From assembly GCA_002118135.1 (NCBI GenBank), contig BDIU01000090.1:124001-188000 (forward strand): a stretch of DNA of 64,000 bases, written 5' to 3'. The notes beneath the pieces were generated by a model. The model ran no database searches and was not told the origin of the DNA. It worked only from the letters and a program-made list of their open reading frames with translations. This stretch comes from Trebouxia sp. TZW2008. Its lineage: Eukaryota > Chlorophyta > Trebouxiophyceae > Trebouxiales > Trebouxiaceae. The number at the start of each line of letters is the position of its first letter. Position 1 is the first letter of the stretch. The position numbers were made by a program, and so were the translations under genes. This document shows positions 23,370 to 32,902 of this stretch, in pieces.

Positions 23370-23713
23370 GCGGTCGATTCTGCGCAGGAAAAGCTCGCCT
23401 CAAGTCACAATTGCAATGGTCAAAACATCAGACAGTCAAGGCAAGACGAGACAACACAAATGCAGGTTTTGTTCGCTGCCAAGAAAGAGCTACGACAGGC
23501 TCAGTGCAACCACTGGATGTGCTGGTCTATGGTTATCACCTTTTGCACCGCAAGCTGTGCAAGGAGCGTGTTCCTTGGGCGCACGAGACGGCATGCCGTC
23601 ACTGACTCCGTGATTAAGCACAGCACAGCCCAGTATAAGCACGTCGACGATGAGCGTCGTCAATGACAAATTGCCGACTGTGGGGTCAATGACATTTGGC
23701 CAACGAGCTACTC

Positions 23714-23732
23714 GCGGCTCAGAGCTGTAACG
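23714..23732 (+). repeat. 19-bp direct repeat flanking the Fanzor, copy 1
   Basis: GCGGCTCAGAGCTGTAACG is found here and, identical, at 25657-25675. The pair encloses the whole Fanzor coding region. It may be a target-site duplication or an element end. Confidence 0.9.
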
Positions 23733-23853
23733 ACTGCTGCGGGACTAGTGCGGGGCACTGCGGGGCAACCCTAGCACAAGGCAAATTTGCCAATTGGCAG
23801 GGGGCACGACATGGTGATACGTACACAGTTGCCCATGCGCAAGTTTGGTAGGC

Positions 23854-25487
23854 CTAGCCCCCGGGATCTAGATTGCCAGTCCTTAAAAAGGCAACTGGTT
23901 TGCTGTCGCCTCTCATGCATGACATCAGCAGGTTCAGAATATTGATGGACGCGTTGACGTCGCGGTTCCATATCATGCGGTTGCATTCTGTGTTGCTGCA
24001 CAGCCGCACTCCATAGCCCCTTTGGCGTCTGCATTTCTCGTTGTCTGCAAGCATTTCAAAAGCCCGGTCAGACAAGAAGACAAGACGCACAGTGGACACG
24101 TGCAGACAGGCGAGCACTGTGTAGTAAAGTGCCACACATGTGCTGGATGGACAACGAAAGGGGGTTTGGCCGTGGGTACAGGCAACAAAGCACTGTGCAC
24201 TGAGCTGTGACTTATGTGCCTGACCTGAAGCTGCTGAGGGCATCCCTATCATGGGCTGATGGCAGGCACAGCATAGTCTGCTTGTTCTAAATTCATCCAC
24301 GTCGTAGACGTGACATAAGCTGCGTAGTCTGCGTTGCAGAGAAGACGTGGGAGCACTGCTGTTGAAAGCTGCATCCCCATAGCCCACCACGGTGTTGCTG
24401 TCCTTGTCAGTGATGTAGTTGCACAATTTTGCCATTGCAGCCTGGCGCTTCCTGAACGTGGCCCACCTCAGCATCTGGCACTCTGGTGCACAGAAGTGGT
24501 CTAGTACAATGGACAAATGCCGCAGCCTGTACAGGATGTGCTGACCCAAGGCTGCGGTGCTTGCGACCTTGGCAGATGGCATTTGTTCAAAGATGCCAAT
24601 CAGGTCAGGATCTGCCTGCATCCAGCTTGCAGTCTGTTTCTGTCGGTGCCTGTGACCACTTTCCTCCTGCCACCTTGACTTGCTGCAAGTCAGGGTGTCA
24701 TACCTGCAAGCACAGCATTGCAACGTTGATGACGTGCACAGTGTGCAGAAGTATAGAGCATCATAAGATGGATATGCATTTGTCTCTGTCAATGCAGCAA
24801 ACACTAGAACACATTTGTGTCAGCATTGTAAATCCTGTTCAGCTGTTTTACAGTCGAGATCTGTACCTGACTGGACATGGGTCAGACAATGTCTGTTCTG
24901 CCACTGCTGAATGCACCACTCCTGTGAATACAGCTTTAGCGCCAGGGTCAATGCCTACCACGCGCCGCTGTGGAGTCACAATAGGCAAACTGGGACCTCT
25001 GACCCAGCCCTTGTCTGTCACGGCGGCTGTTGCAGGGGAATGCCTAGCTTGAAGGTCAGCGTCTGCCTGTGCAATGGCTGTCGCTGCTGGTGACCTTTGA
25101 AACAACACGCTGACAGAAGCACCATCCGTTGCTACCCTGTACGCAAACGGTGGCTGGTTCTTGCTCATCCTGTCAATATTGGTGAATTGACTCCACCACG
25201 ACTCCCTCTGCTGCTGAAACAGCTTCTGACTATCCTTGGTCAGGTTGGGCACCCCAGATTCTGGTAGAGCTTTGCTATACAACAACCTGCGTTGGCACAG
25301 TACTGGTCAGCAATGCGCATTGACTGCTGTTTGTTTAGCAAGCTTGAAATGAAGATGTCATGACTTTAGTCTCGAAATTTTGCATTGCAGCTTTGTCACA
25401 AGCGCATTCCTGCATCCACTCTTACCTGTGCAGGCCTGCTGTTGTGAATGTGACGAATTGTTGGTGGTTCCCCGGTTGGGGTAGCAT
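23854..25487 (-). CDS. Fanzor (eukaryotic TnpB-like RNA-guided nuclease)
   Basis: Four exons on the minus strand: 25426-25487, 24867-25286, 24225-24703, 23854-24044, joining in phase to 383 residues. The middle part carries RVVGIDPGAKAVFTGVV, the first RuvC aspartate. VVGYGDAAFN and VDEFRTSRLCCAC follow; the latter holds the shifted catalytic glutamate typical of Fanzors plus the first zinc-finger cysteine pair. LCSNTECNRMIWNRDVNAS supplies the second cysteine pair and the third RuvC aspartate. Fanzors are relatives of transposon-encoded TnpB, and tested members cut DNA under guidance of a non-coding RNA. The last intron separates the two halves of the zinc finger, and splicing restores a compact finger. 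The start is uncertain: the frame stays open upstream through a Q-rich stretch to a stop within the flanking 19-bp repeat, with 25487 the first in-frame ATG. No recombinase is seen beside it. All key residues present suggests recent activity or host use. Confidence 0.85.
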
Positions 25488-25656
25488 TGTAAACAGCCTT
25501 GTATGCCTCAATAACAGCTTTGTGCGCTTGAGACTTTGAGTCAGCTGTGACAATGCCTGCGGCTGCTGCTGCTGTTGGACAGCTTGCAATTGCAGCTGCA
25601 GCTGTGTTTGGGAGGCCAGCAAATGCTCTTGAGCTGTACTGAAGTCAGGGCTGACA

Positions 25657-25675
25657 GCGGCTCAGAGCTGTAACG
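25657..25675 (+). repeat. 19-bp direct repeat flanking the Fanzor, copy 2
   Basis: Identical to 23714-23732 in the same orientation, 1,943 bases apart. The upstream stop of the Fanzor reading frame lies inside this copy. Confidence 0.9.
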
Positions 25676-26647
25676 CTTAGTTTCATCCTGAGCAGGCCAT
25701 AATTTGCAGGAAACTTTGGCATTCGTGCCCGGGAAAGCCATTGAGTCTCAAACTTTAGCTGCAGCTGGCTTGTCCCGAAGTCTGCTGCCTGTGACGAAAG
25801 CTCGGGCACGAGATCGTTTGCAGACAATGACAAATGCCGAAATCATGCACATGCAATTGCCTGTGACATTGACAGCAGCACCCGGCAGTGCGCGCTTTCA
25901 GCAGAATCCCTTGTCAGGTCTTGCTCTGGCCTTATGGCTGGACAGTGAAAGGTCTGCATTACGTCGTGACTAGCTACTTGCGTGAGAGAAGTCCTTCTCA
26001 GAACCCAAGATGATCAATGCTTCTGACATGCATGTCATCATATGATGCATTGGCTTGGCCAATCATCACAGCAATCAAGCCATTACATTTCGAAGTTTGC
26101 ATAAACTTATCTGACAGAATTGTCATTTCAATGACAAAGCATCAGTGCTGAGGAGAGGAGACAGATAAAGCTTGAATGCCAGAGGGAAAGCAATCAGGGA
26201 AGGATTATGCACGCCTCATGCGATACAATCTTGTTTTGAGCAAGCTGCCTATATCATGTCAATGGAAATTGGCGTAGATACAGCAGCGCTCATATGGTAC
26301 AGAAGTGACGTGTTACATGGCAGGTCTAGTCTCACAAAGGTCTCTCAAAGAATGGACGCTTTACGCTACACAGCCTCAGTCCAACATTTGAATATCAGAA
26401 ATTCTCATCATGACGCTCAAGACAAGCCTGCCAAATGAGACAGGACTTGTGTCGCATACACGTGGCAGGGTATGCTAGAGGGTGAAATGATACTCATTAG
26501 TATTACAGCCGCAATGGGCTGACCCCTCATGGGGCAACCCTCTGCTGATTCCTGCTCTCAAAGCAGCAATCCCAGGTTACCCGTATAAAGACAGGCTCCT
26601 GTCATGATGCCCAACATCGTAGGCTTTCTTTCTCTTTCTATACAGCA
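25676..26647. other. Fanzor to CLC intergenic region
   Basis: No gene seen. An imperfect inverted repeat, CGTGCCCGGG near 25722 and CTCGGGCACG near 25802, could form a hairpin. The region must hold the CLC 3' untranslated end and possibly the Fanzor promoter. Confidence 0.45.
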
Positions 26648-29600
26648 TCAATCGGTAATCTTCTGAGCACTTGCGTTTGGGCTTCTTGCCAGCTGCTTCA
26701 CGATGGATTCTCTCGTCAACACACCTACAACTGCGCCTTCCTCATTTGTCACCAGGGCAACCTTCTGGTCAACTTCATCCATGATACTCAACGCCTCAGT
26801 CATGCTGGTATCTGTGGACAGCAGCACACATGCCTCCTCTAGTGCACACGCCACACTCACACCCTCCAAAGTTTCAGCATTTGTGTCCATGCTGTTCAGA
26901 AGCTGATTCTTTGCAGCATCTCTATACGCAGGATCTATGGCAACTTCCTTGCTGCTTCCATTGGACCCTATGCTGACAACCTCCCTCTGGCCAAATTTGC
27001 CAAAATCTGCTAGGGCAGGATTTGTCTCAACTTTGCCTGACTCAGGCAAGTCAACTTCCCCAGCAACATCCAACCCCAGCTGACTAGTGATCTTCAGAGC
27101 GTCCATGTAGCCAGAATCCTCCACAGGCCCACCAGAGTTCTGGTCGGATTCCTGGAATTTGGAGGGAGTGAATGCTGATGTGGCGCCAGGCAGGGAAGCT
27201 ACCCAGTAGCTGATGCCAACCGCTCCAAGAGTGGGCAGGATGACATAGTAGTCTTGAGTGAGCTCAAACAGCAGCAGGACAGCTGTCAAGGGCACTTGGC
27301 AGTTGGCCGCTAGCATTGCTGCTACCCCAACTAGTGCATAGCCTTGTGGTGCAGCTGCCACAACCCCAAAAGGCGCTGTCACCATGTGAGCTGCTCCTGC
27401 AAATGCTGATCCCAAAGTTGCCCCTGCACAACAGAAACACGGTCACATGAGCTCATGTCCCTCAGAAGTATGTCTTGTGCTTGACAGCCAATGCCAACCC
27501 TAAGGGCGCTGTCACCATGTCAGCTGCTCCTGCAGAAGCTGACCTCAAAGTTGCCCCTGCACAAGAAGTAAATGATTTTGGTCTGTCTCACATGCACGAT
27601 TGTGAAAGGGAGCTCAGTGATATGATGCATGGCCATGTTGAAGAGATAGGGTATGGTCTTATGGTGCGGCAGCCACCACTGCAACAAAACGCTGTCACCA
27701 TGTGACCTGCTCCTGCAAGCGCTGACCCCACAGTTGCCCCTAAACAACCGAAACAGGGTCTGGTCAGTGGGGCTTACCACACAGGTGACAATGTGGTTGT
27801 ATATGTCTGCAAGCTCGCAGAATGCCGTGCAGTGCCAGAAGGGCCAGTCTGTGCCAGGACATGCAAAGAAAAAGGTCGATTCGCATTTCTGTTTGAGAGG
27901 CAAAGAGAAATGCGCACCCATCTTCACAGGTCTGAATGTTTAATGCACTGCCTGTGCAATCACATGGATTTTTTTATAAGGCTGACTACTTGGGTGGAGC
28001 TTTGCAAAGGTGCAAATGCTGCAACTGTTAGCTGTTCAGGCAGCAACTCACCCATGAAAATGGACGGAGCATATGTCCCGCCAACCAGCCCAGAGCCCTT
28101 GCTGACTGATGTACACAAGATCTTGACAGCCAGGATCTGGAACAGCAGCAGTGGCGGGAAGTGATCCCTATTCTGAAGTATGGCGTTCACATTGCCAAAG
28201 CCTTGGTAAAGCACTTCTGGGAATTGGACTGCTACCAGGCCTGTTATGCAGCCACCAATGGCTGGCATGACAACTGGCGGAACGCCTTGGTCTGCAATCT
28301 GCTTGAACAGCTTCACTGTCACCTGCAACAGGGCAAAGACACTTCTGTTTAGCAGCAGCAGCAGAACTGCAAAGTGGTCTCTGTTCTGCAGTATGGCATT
28401 GACATTGCCAAAGTGTTGGTACAGGACTCCTGGGAACTGCACTGCTACCAGCCCTGTGATGCAGCCCCCAATGGCTGGCATGACTACTGGCGGAATGCCT
28501 TGACCTGCAACCTGCTTGAACAGCTTCACTGTCACCTGCAACAGGGCAAAAACACTTTCGTTCAGCAGCAGCATCAGAATTGCAAAACGGTCTCTGTTCT
28601 GCAGTATGGCATTGACGTTGCCAAAGCCTTGGTACAGGACTCATGGGAATTGGACTGCTACCAGGCCTGTTATGCAGCCACCAATGGCTGGCATGACAAC
28701 TGATGGAACGCCTTGGTCTGCAATCTGCTTGAACAGTTTTAGTGTCACCTGCAAGAATGTATAGAAAATGTCCAGGCTTCAGATGGAAATGAACTTTGTT
28801 GTTGGTTAGGCCATAAGGACCTTGTGGTAAGGCTGTAATAAGTGCAGCCTGCATGACAAGCAGCAAGAGTGATCTCATACGGTGTCATGTAGTGGAAGCA
28901 AAGCAAGCTGTGGGGTATAAGATGGACAGCTGTCACGCCACTGCAGCAGGCTCTTCAAGCGTCCTTGTCATGGGCAGCAATGACAGCACTCTGCCATCAC
29001 ATGCATGATGTGAGCGGATTTACAAGAAACCCATACATTGATAGCTTTACAGCATGACTAGCAAGCATAAATCTGTGAACTTGAGGCAGACCTGATTTGA
29101 ATAGGTAAAGCTGGCGGACACCAGACCGCAGCAAGCTCCAAACACCAGTATGAGGGGCAGTTCCCAGATGCCCTGCAGCTGATAGTCAGGGACTTGCACC
29201 GCAGGGGCTTGTCCTAAACCAGCCTGCAGCAGCCTCTCAAGTATTGAGTCTCTGAATCTTTTGTCATGTTCTTGAAATGCAGCCTGCAAGACAGCCTCTA
29301 GCAATGCTAGATTGCAAGCTGTGCTGCTGCAATTGGTCTGGTGGGTCAACAATGCAAAAGATGAACACAAAAGTTCATCTCTCTCTAGCTTGCATTTGAA
29401 TGTATCTGGGATGTGATTGCAGCCAGTACTTGAGCCGTCTGGCTCGCAAAGGATAAATCCGAGACACAATTGCAGCCAGCACTGAAGCCAGCAGCACCAA
29501 AGCTAGCAGCACCATGGTCATGGTCAGAGCAGAAGTGGTCCTGACAATCACAAAAGCACACCAAAGTAGTAGCAGCCTATGTTCCTCCATCTGGAAATGG

Positions 29601-32378
29601 CGTACCTGGGACACAATTGCAGCCAGCACTGAAGCCAGCAGTACCATGGCAATGGTGAGACCTGGGGTTGTGTCACCACTTGTGCGCCGCAAATCCTCGC
29701 TGCCCTGTGCTTGCAAGACGGTTTCCACTGCAAAGAAGACGCCTGAGATGGGAGCATTGAAGCCGGCTGCAACACCTGCATGCAACGTGAGGACAATTCA
29801 GTAACGGCTGCTGCATCAGATAAGATGGTAGGAAGAGTTGCTACATCTGCATGTGTGATGTTGACAGGATCAGCACTGCAAAAAAGACGCCTGGGATGCG
29901 AGCATTGAAGCTAGCTGCAATACCTGCATGCAGCATGTGGGTAGAATGATACGCAACCAATCGATCAATCACTATGACTGTCTGGAGCATCCAACCCAGA
30001 GAGGGGAAAATGTCAAATGGATAGTCATGTTGCAATGGCTGGGACAACATTTCAGATGGTAACAAGATAGGAGTGCAGCACGAGTAATGAATCGAGGCAC
30101 ATGCACAATCAGGTGAGGGGGAGCACATAATGTCCTCATGCATCTTTCAAACAGACTGCATAGGATTGCAGCTACTTCCAACAGCAAGACAGCAGGTCAC
30201 CACAGGTTCAAGTGCATGGAGTGCGCCCATGTCATATCAGAAAATTAAGCAAGAGGTGAACTAGATAACGAGATAACGGTGTTATGCTGGGTCAGCACAT
30301 ATGCCAGCAGGGTCCAAAGCTATGTGACCAACATCTGAACAGCCATGCTCAAAGCCTCATTTGAGCCAATACTTTGGCCCCAACAGATTCTGAGGCTTCA
30401 TCTAATCATGGCTTTTGTTTGCACTTGCGAGCAATTTCCAGGGTCCAAAAGTGATGCAAACTCCATAAACTGCAACAGAAACCTTGCGCAGCAGCACCAT
30501 CTTTTGCACAGTGTAGGTCATCCTGCGGCATCTGTTTAGCAGGCGCATCAAACCTGCGCCCTCAGATGCAGCAAATTTAGCAAGATGCTGCTGCTGTGGG
30601 TACAGGTTGGTTGTGCCTGCTATGCAGATAATGCAGGACGACTCAAGACAGCTCTGTCCATGGCAGATGACTGCTTCTTGAGACTGCTTCTTGAGACATC
30701 TAGCTAGGCAGACGCCTGCTCAGCGTGTCAAAGTTGCTGCAGATTGATGACATGTTGCTATACGTGCTCCTGGTCATACATATCTGTCCAGCATATATAT
30801 AAATTTGCTAAAAATTGAAAAGGTCCATCATGTGAACAGACTAGATTGCTCATAGATAGATTAGTGACTATACGTACCTAGCAAGGCCTCAGAGCCCAAC
30901 TAGGATGCTTTTGTAAGCAAGTACGCAAGTACAGATTGATGTCATACCTGCTCCTGAGCCTGCTGCCACAAGGGAAAGCAGCCGCCGCTGTTTGCTTTTG
31001 AGCACGGTCCCCATGCCTCGCGCAGTAGACCTGCCAATCTCAACACTAGGTCCCTCAGGTCCAAGTGAATTGCCAGTTCCCAGCGTGACTGCTGCAGCAG
31101 TGGCTTTCAACACTGGTCTGACTGCCTTGAGCATGCGCCTCTTGAGACCATTGCTCCCTGACATCACCCAGGGTAAGCTCCATAGAGTGTGACTAGTACT
31201 GCTGCTGGTGCTAGCTTCGTGATTGCTGTTCAACCTAGAAGCAACTGCATCACTGTTGCCAGGGCCGCTGCTAGAACCCCCGTTGGAGGGCTGACTCTGC
31301 TGGCTTGAAAGCGATGATGCTGTGCTAGTGGGTCCAGCTGAACGAGCGCCGTTGCTGTTTGGGGTTGATGTTGGTAATAAGGCTGAGGACGGCGTACGCT
31401 GCTGCTGCTGCTGCTTCAGATCGGGTGATGATGGCCGCTCCTCTTCTTTGGGATTCTCAAAGCCGCCGCTGAGCTTCCTAAGGATGCCGACTGCAAGGCC
31501 GCCCAATGCTGGAGGCAGCAGGAGGTTACCCCAGCGGGCAGAAAGGGGCAGATCCCTAGCCCAGTAGTCCCAGCCTGTAGCGTCTGCCAGGCCACTCTCG
31601 GCCCATATGCTCTCACGAATCACATGTATTACCTTGTTAAACAAGACTACGCCACCACCTGCAGCATGGCAGGCACTGCAGGAACAGTCATACAGCAGGG
31701 GCGACTTGTGACCTTTACGCCTTTGCTGCTGCACCTACAACCACATGTGCAAACGCTGCTGCAGCTGCCAGTCGGGTTCTTTCATTTCACCAAAGAGGGA
31801 CAGCAACATTGTGTGATTTAAACAGAGACAGCAACAGGCTGCACGGCAATGTATGCCCAAGGTCTACCTGTTGCTATACCAATGCCACAGGCAACTAGAA
31901 GAACAGCAAGTTCTGGCTCGTCATATCTTGTACCAAGCTCAGGATTGGCATCCTTGCTGTCAGTGCCTGAAAGGAGCAGAAGAGGCTGCCTGCTGCACAG
32001 TCGTTGCATGTGCATTGTAACCTTGTGCATGTTGTATAGCAGCAACTGGGTGCGTTAGGTCAAGCATTTTTGACCCTTACCTTGAAACTTGGCGTCGCTC
32101 TGTGCTGCACAAGGCCGATGGTGAGCACGTTTGACCGAGCCCTGCCAGATTGCGCTGCTATGCTTGATGACGAGACCACGGTGCGTTCGCTGGCAAGCAA
32201 ATTTTGCTGCTGTCAATCCTGTGGCAGGTGGAGAGCAGTGCCCTTGCACGACCAAGACGGTCGGTCGAGGCGGGAAAAGACTCTGGCCGCAATGCGGTGG
32301 CTTAGAGAGCGGCCGATGCGTCTGTCTGCAGTGTATAAGCCGGCAGTAGACGCTGTGGTGCGTGTGGCCAACGTGCAT
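26648..32378 (-). CDS. CLC chloride channel/exchanger, CLC-e/f type, with CBS domain
   Basis: Membrane anion channel or exchanger. Exons on the minus strand: 32081-32378, 31868-31966, 30948-31658, 29606-29775, 29092-29223, 28052-28322, 26648-27423, totalling 818 residues. The first exon (ATG at 32378) is rich in H/R/S and could be a plastid transit peptide. CLC motifs appear in order: GTGNSLGPEGPSVEIG (selectivity filter and gating glutamate), GSGAGVAAGFNAPISGV, GSGLVGGTYAPSIFMG, then GATLGSAFAGAAHM. The C-terminal ~110 residues include one CBS-like half ending VVGVLTRES. The GTGNSLGPEGPS form is that of plant CLC-e/f proteins of plastid or Golgi membranes, so thylakoid location is inferred. 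An S/Q-rich insert of ~100 residues interrupts exon 3. Exons 4, 6 and 7 all have tandem echoes in adjacent introns. Confidence 0.9.
27490..27765 (-). repeat. Two echoes of the start of CLC exon 7
   Basis: About 70 bases around the exon 7 acceptor (27360-27430, with GCGCTGTCACCATG, GCTGCTCCTGCA, AAAGTTGCCCCTGCACAA on the + strand) recur at ~27502-27568 and ~27690-27752. Both lie in the intron upstream in transcription order and keep a recognisable acceptor. Frames are partly retained. Confidence 0.8.
28052..28748 (-). repeat. Three 213-bp in-phase copies of CLC exon 6
   Basis: Acceptors TTGCAG/GTGAC lie at 28748, 28535 and 28322, exactly 213 bases (71 codons) apart. Each copy encodes KLFKQ, VVMPAIGGCITGLVAVQFP and NVNAILQNRD. 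The copy nearest the exon end (28322) leads into the GSGLVGGTYAPS motif and is the expected exon. The middle copy is fully open and in phase, so use of its acceptor would add 71 residues. The first copy has a TGA at 28641-28643. Confidence 0.9.
29405..29520 (-). repeat. Echoes of the 3' part of CLC exon 4
   Basis: GAGACACAATTGCAGCCAGC and ACTGAAGCCAGCAGCACCA (about 29462-29512) repeat the exon 4 end at 29606-29650. A shorter copy, GATGTGATTGCAGCCAGTAC, lies at ~29413. Both are in the following intron. Confidence 0.75.
29866..29942 (-). repeat. Echo of the 5' part of CLC exon 4
   Basis: Compare ACTGCAAAAAAGACGCCTGG and GAGCATTGAAGCTAGCTGCAATACCTGCATGCA here with ACTGCAAAGAAGACGCCTGA and GAGCATTGAAGCCGGCTGCAACACCTGCATGCA at 29727-29782. 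The copy includes the acceptor and lies in the preceding intron, so exon 4 has echoes on both sides. Confidence 0.8.
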
Positions 32379-32902
32379 TACACCGACCTGATCAGTCTCA
32401 CTCGCAGGAACGAGCCTACTGCATAAAAGCCATTCACTACGATGCGCTCATGCACTTTGAGCAATAATGTAGACATGTGTCAACCGCACAAGCGCGCTCA
32501 GAGCCAGCACTGATCGCCTGGTCAAATGAACCTTGGTGCAGCCATAATAATCTAAAGCAGGCAACCACAGAATATTGGATTGACAGGATAGCAGCACCTA
32601 GGCTGTGCTGTAGCAAAACCACCCGGACGTGATATAACAGGCCAATTACCTGTTATATCAAATGCTCAAACAAAAGTGCCAACATCAGCAGCAAAAAGAA
32701 CTGCAGATGTCTACCCAGAAACAGCCAGACTCTGAGAGGTAGTCACCATCTGCATGCAAGACTCTGGACACCTCATCACATTTTGACAATCTTGGGTTGT
32801 CTGCATTCATTGTCTAAACTTTGCAGACAGCTTCAAGGAGACAAGGTTCAATCCCCAAGTTTGCGCGTAGCCTGGGCCCCAAACTTGCATCATCATGTGC
32901 TG
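32379..32902. other. CLC to LPA3 intergenic region
   Basis: About 520 bases between the CLC start and the 3' end of the LPA3-like gene, both on the minus strand. A short palindrome-like element TGATATAACAGGCCAATTACCTGTTATATCA lies at about 32631-32661 (arms TGATATAACAGG and CCTGTTATATCA). It could be a transcription terminator hairpin or factor site, but this is inference. Confidence 0.5.

Noticed and set aside
24486..25052. 188-codon + strand open frame over the Fanzor
   Set aside because: It is antisense to the conserved RuvC exons and contains no recognisable motif.
23854..25487. A bacterial IS605 or IS607 insertion or contamination
   Set aside because: The gene has three GT-AG introns that restore the zinc finger and frame, and the shifted glutamate of eukaryotic Fanzors. 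No adjacent transposase is seen.
26703..28703. + strand open frames over the CLC gene
   Set aside because: All are opposite CLC exons or their echoes. Repeated similar proteins there only reflect the 213-bp duplication.
32070..32426. + strand open frame with a CCCQSCGRW cysteine cluster, a possible second zinc-finger protein
   Set aside because: It is antisense to CLC exon 1, whose donor and phase fit the next exon. No paired ligand pattern follows.
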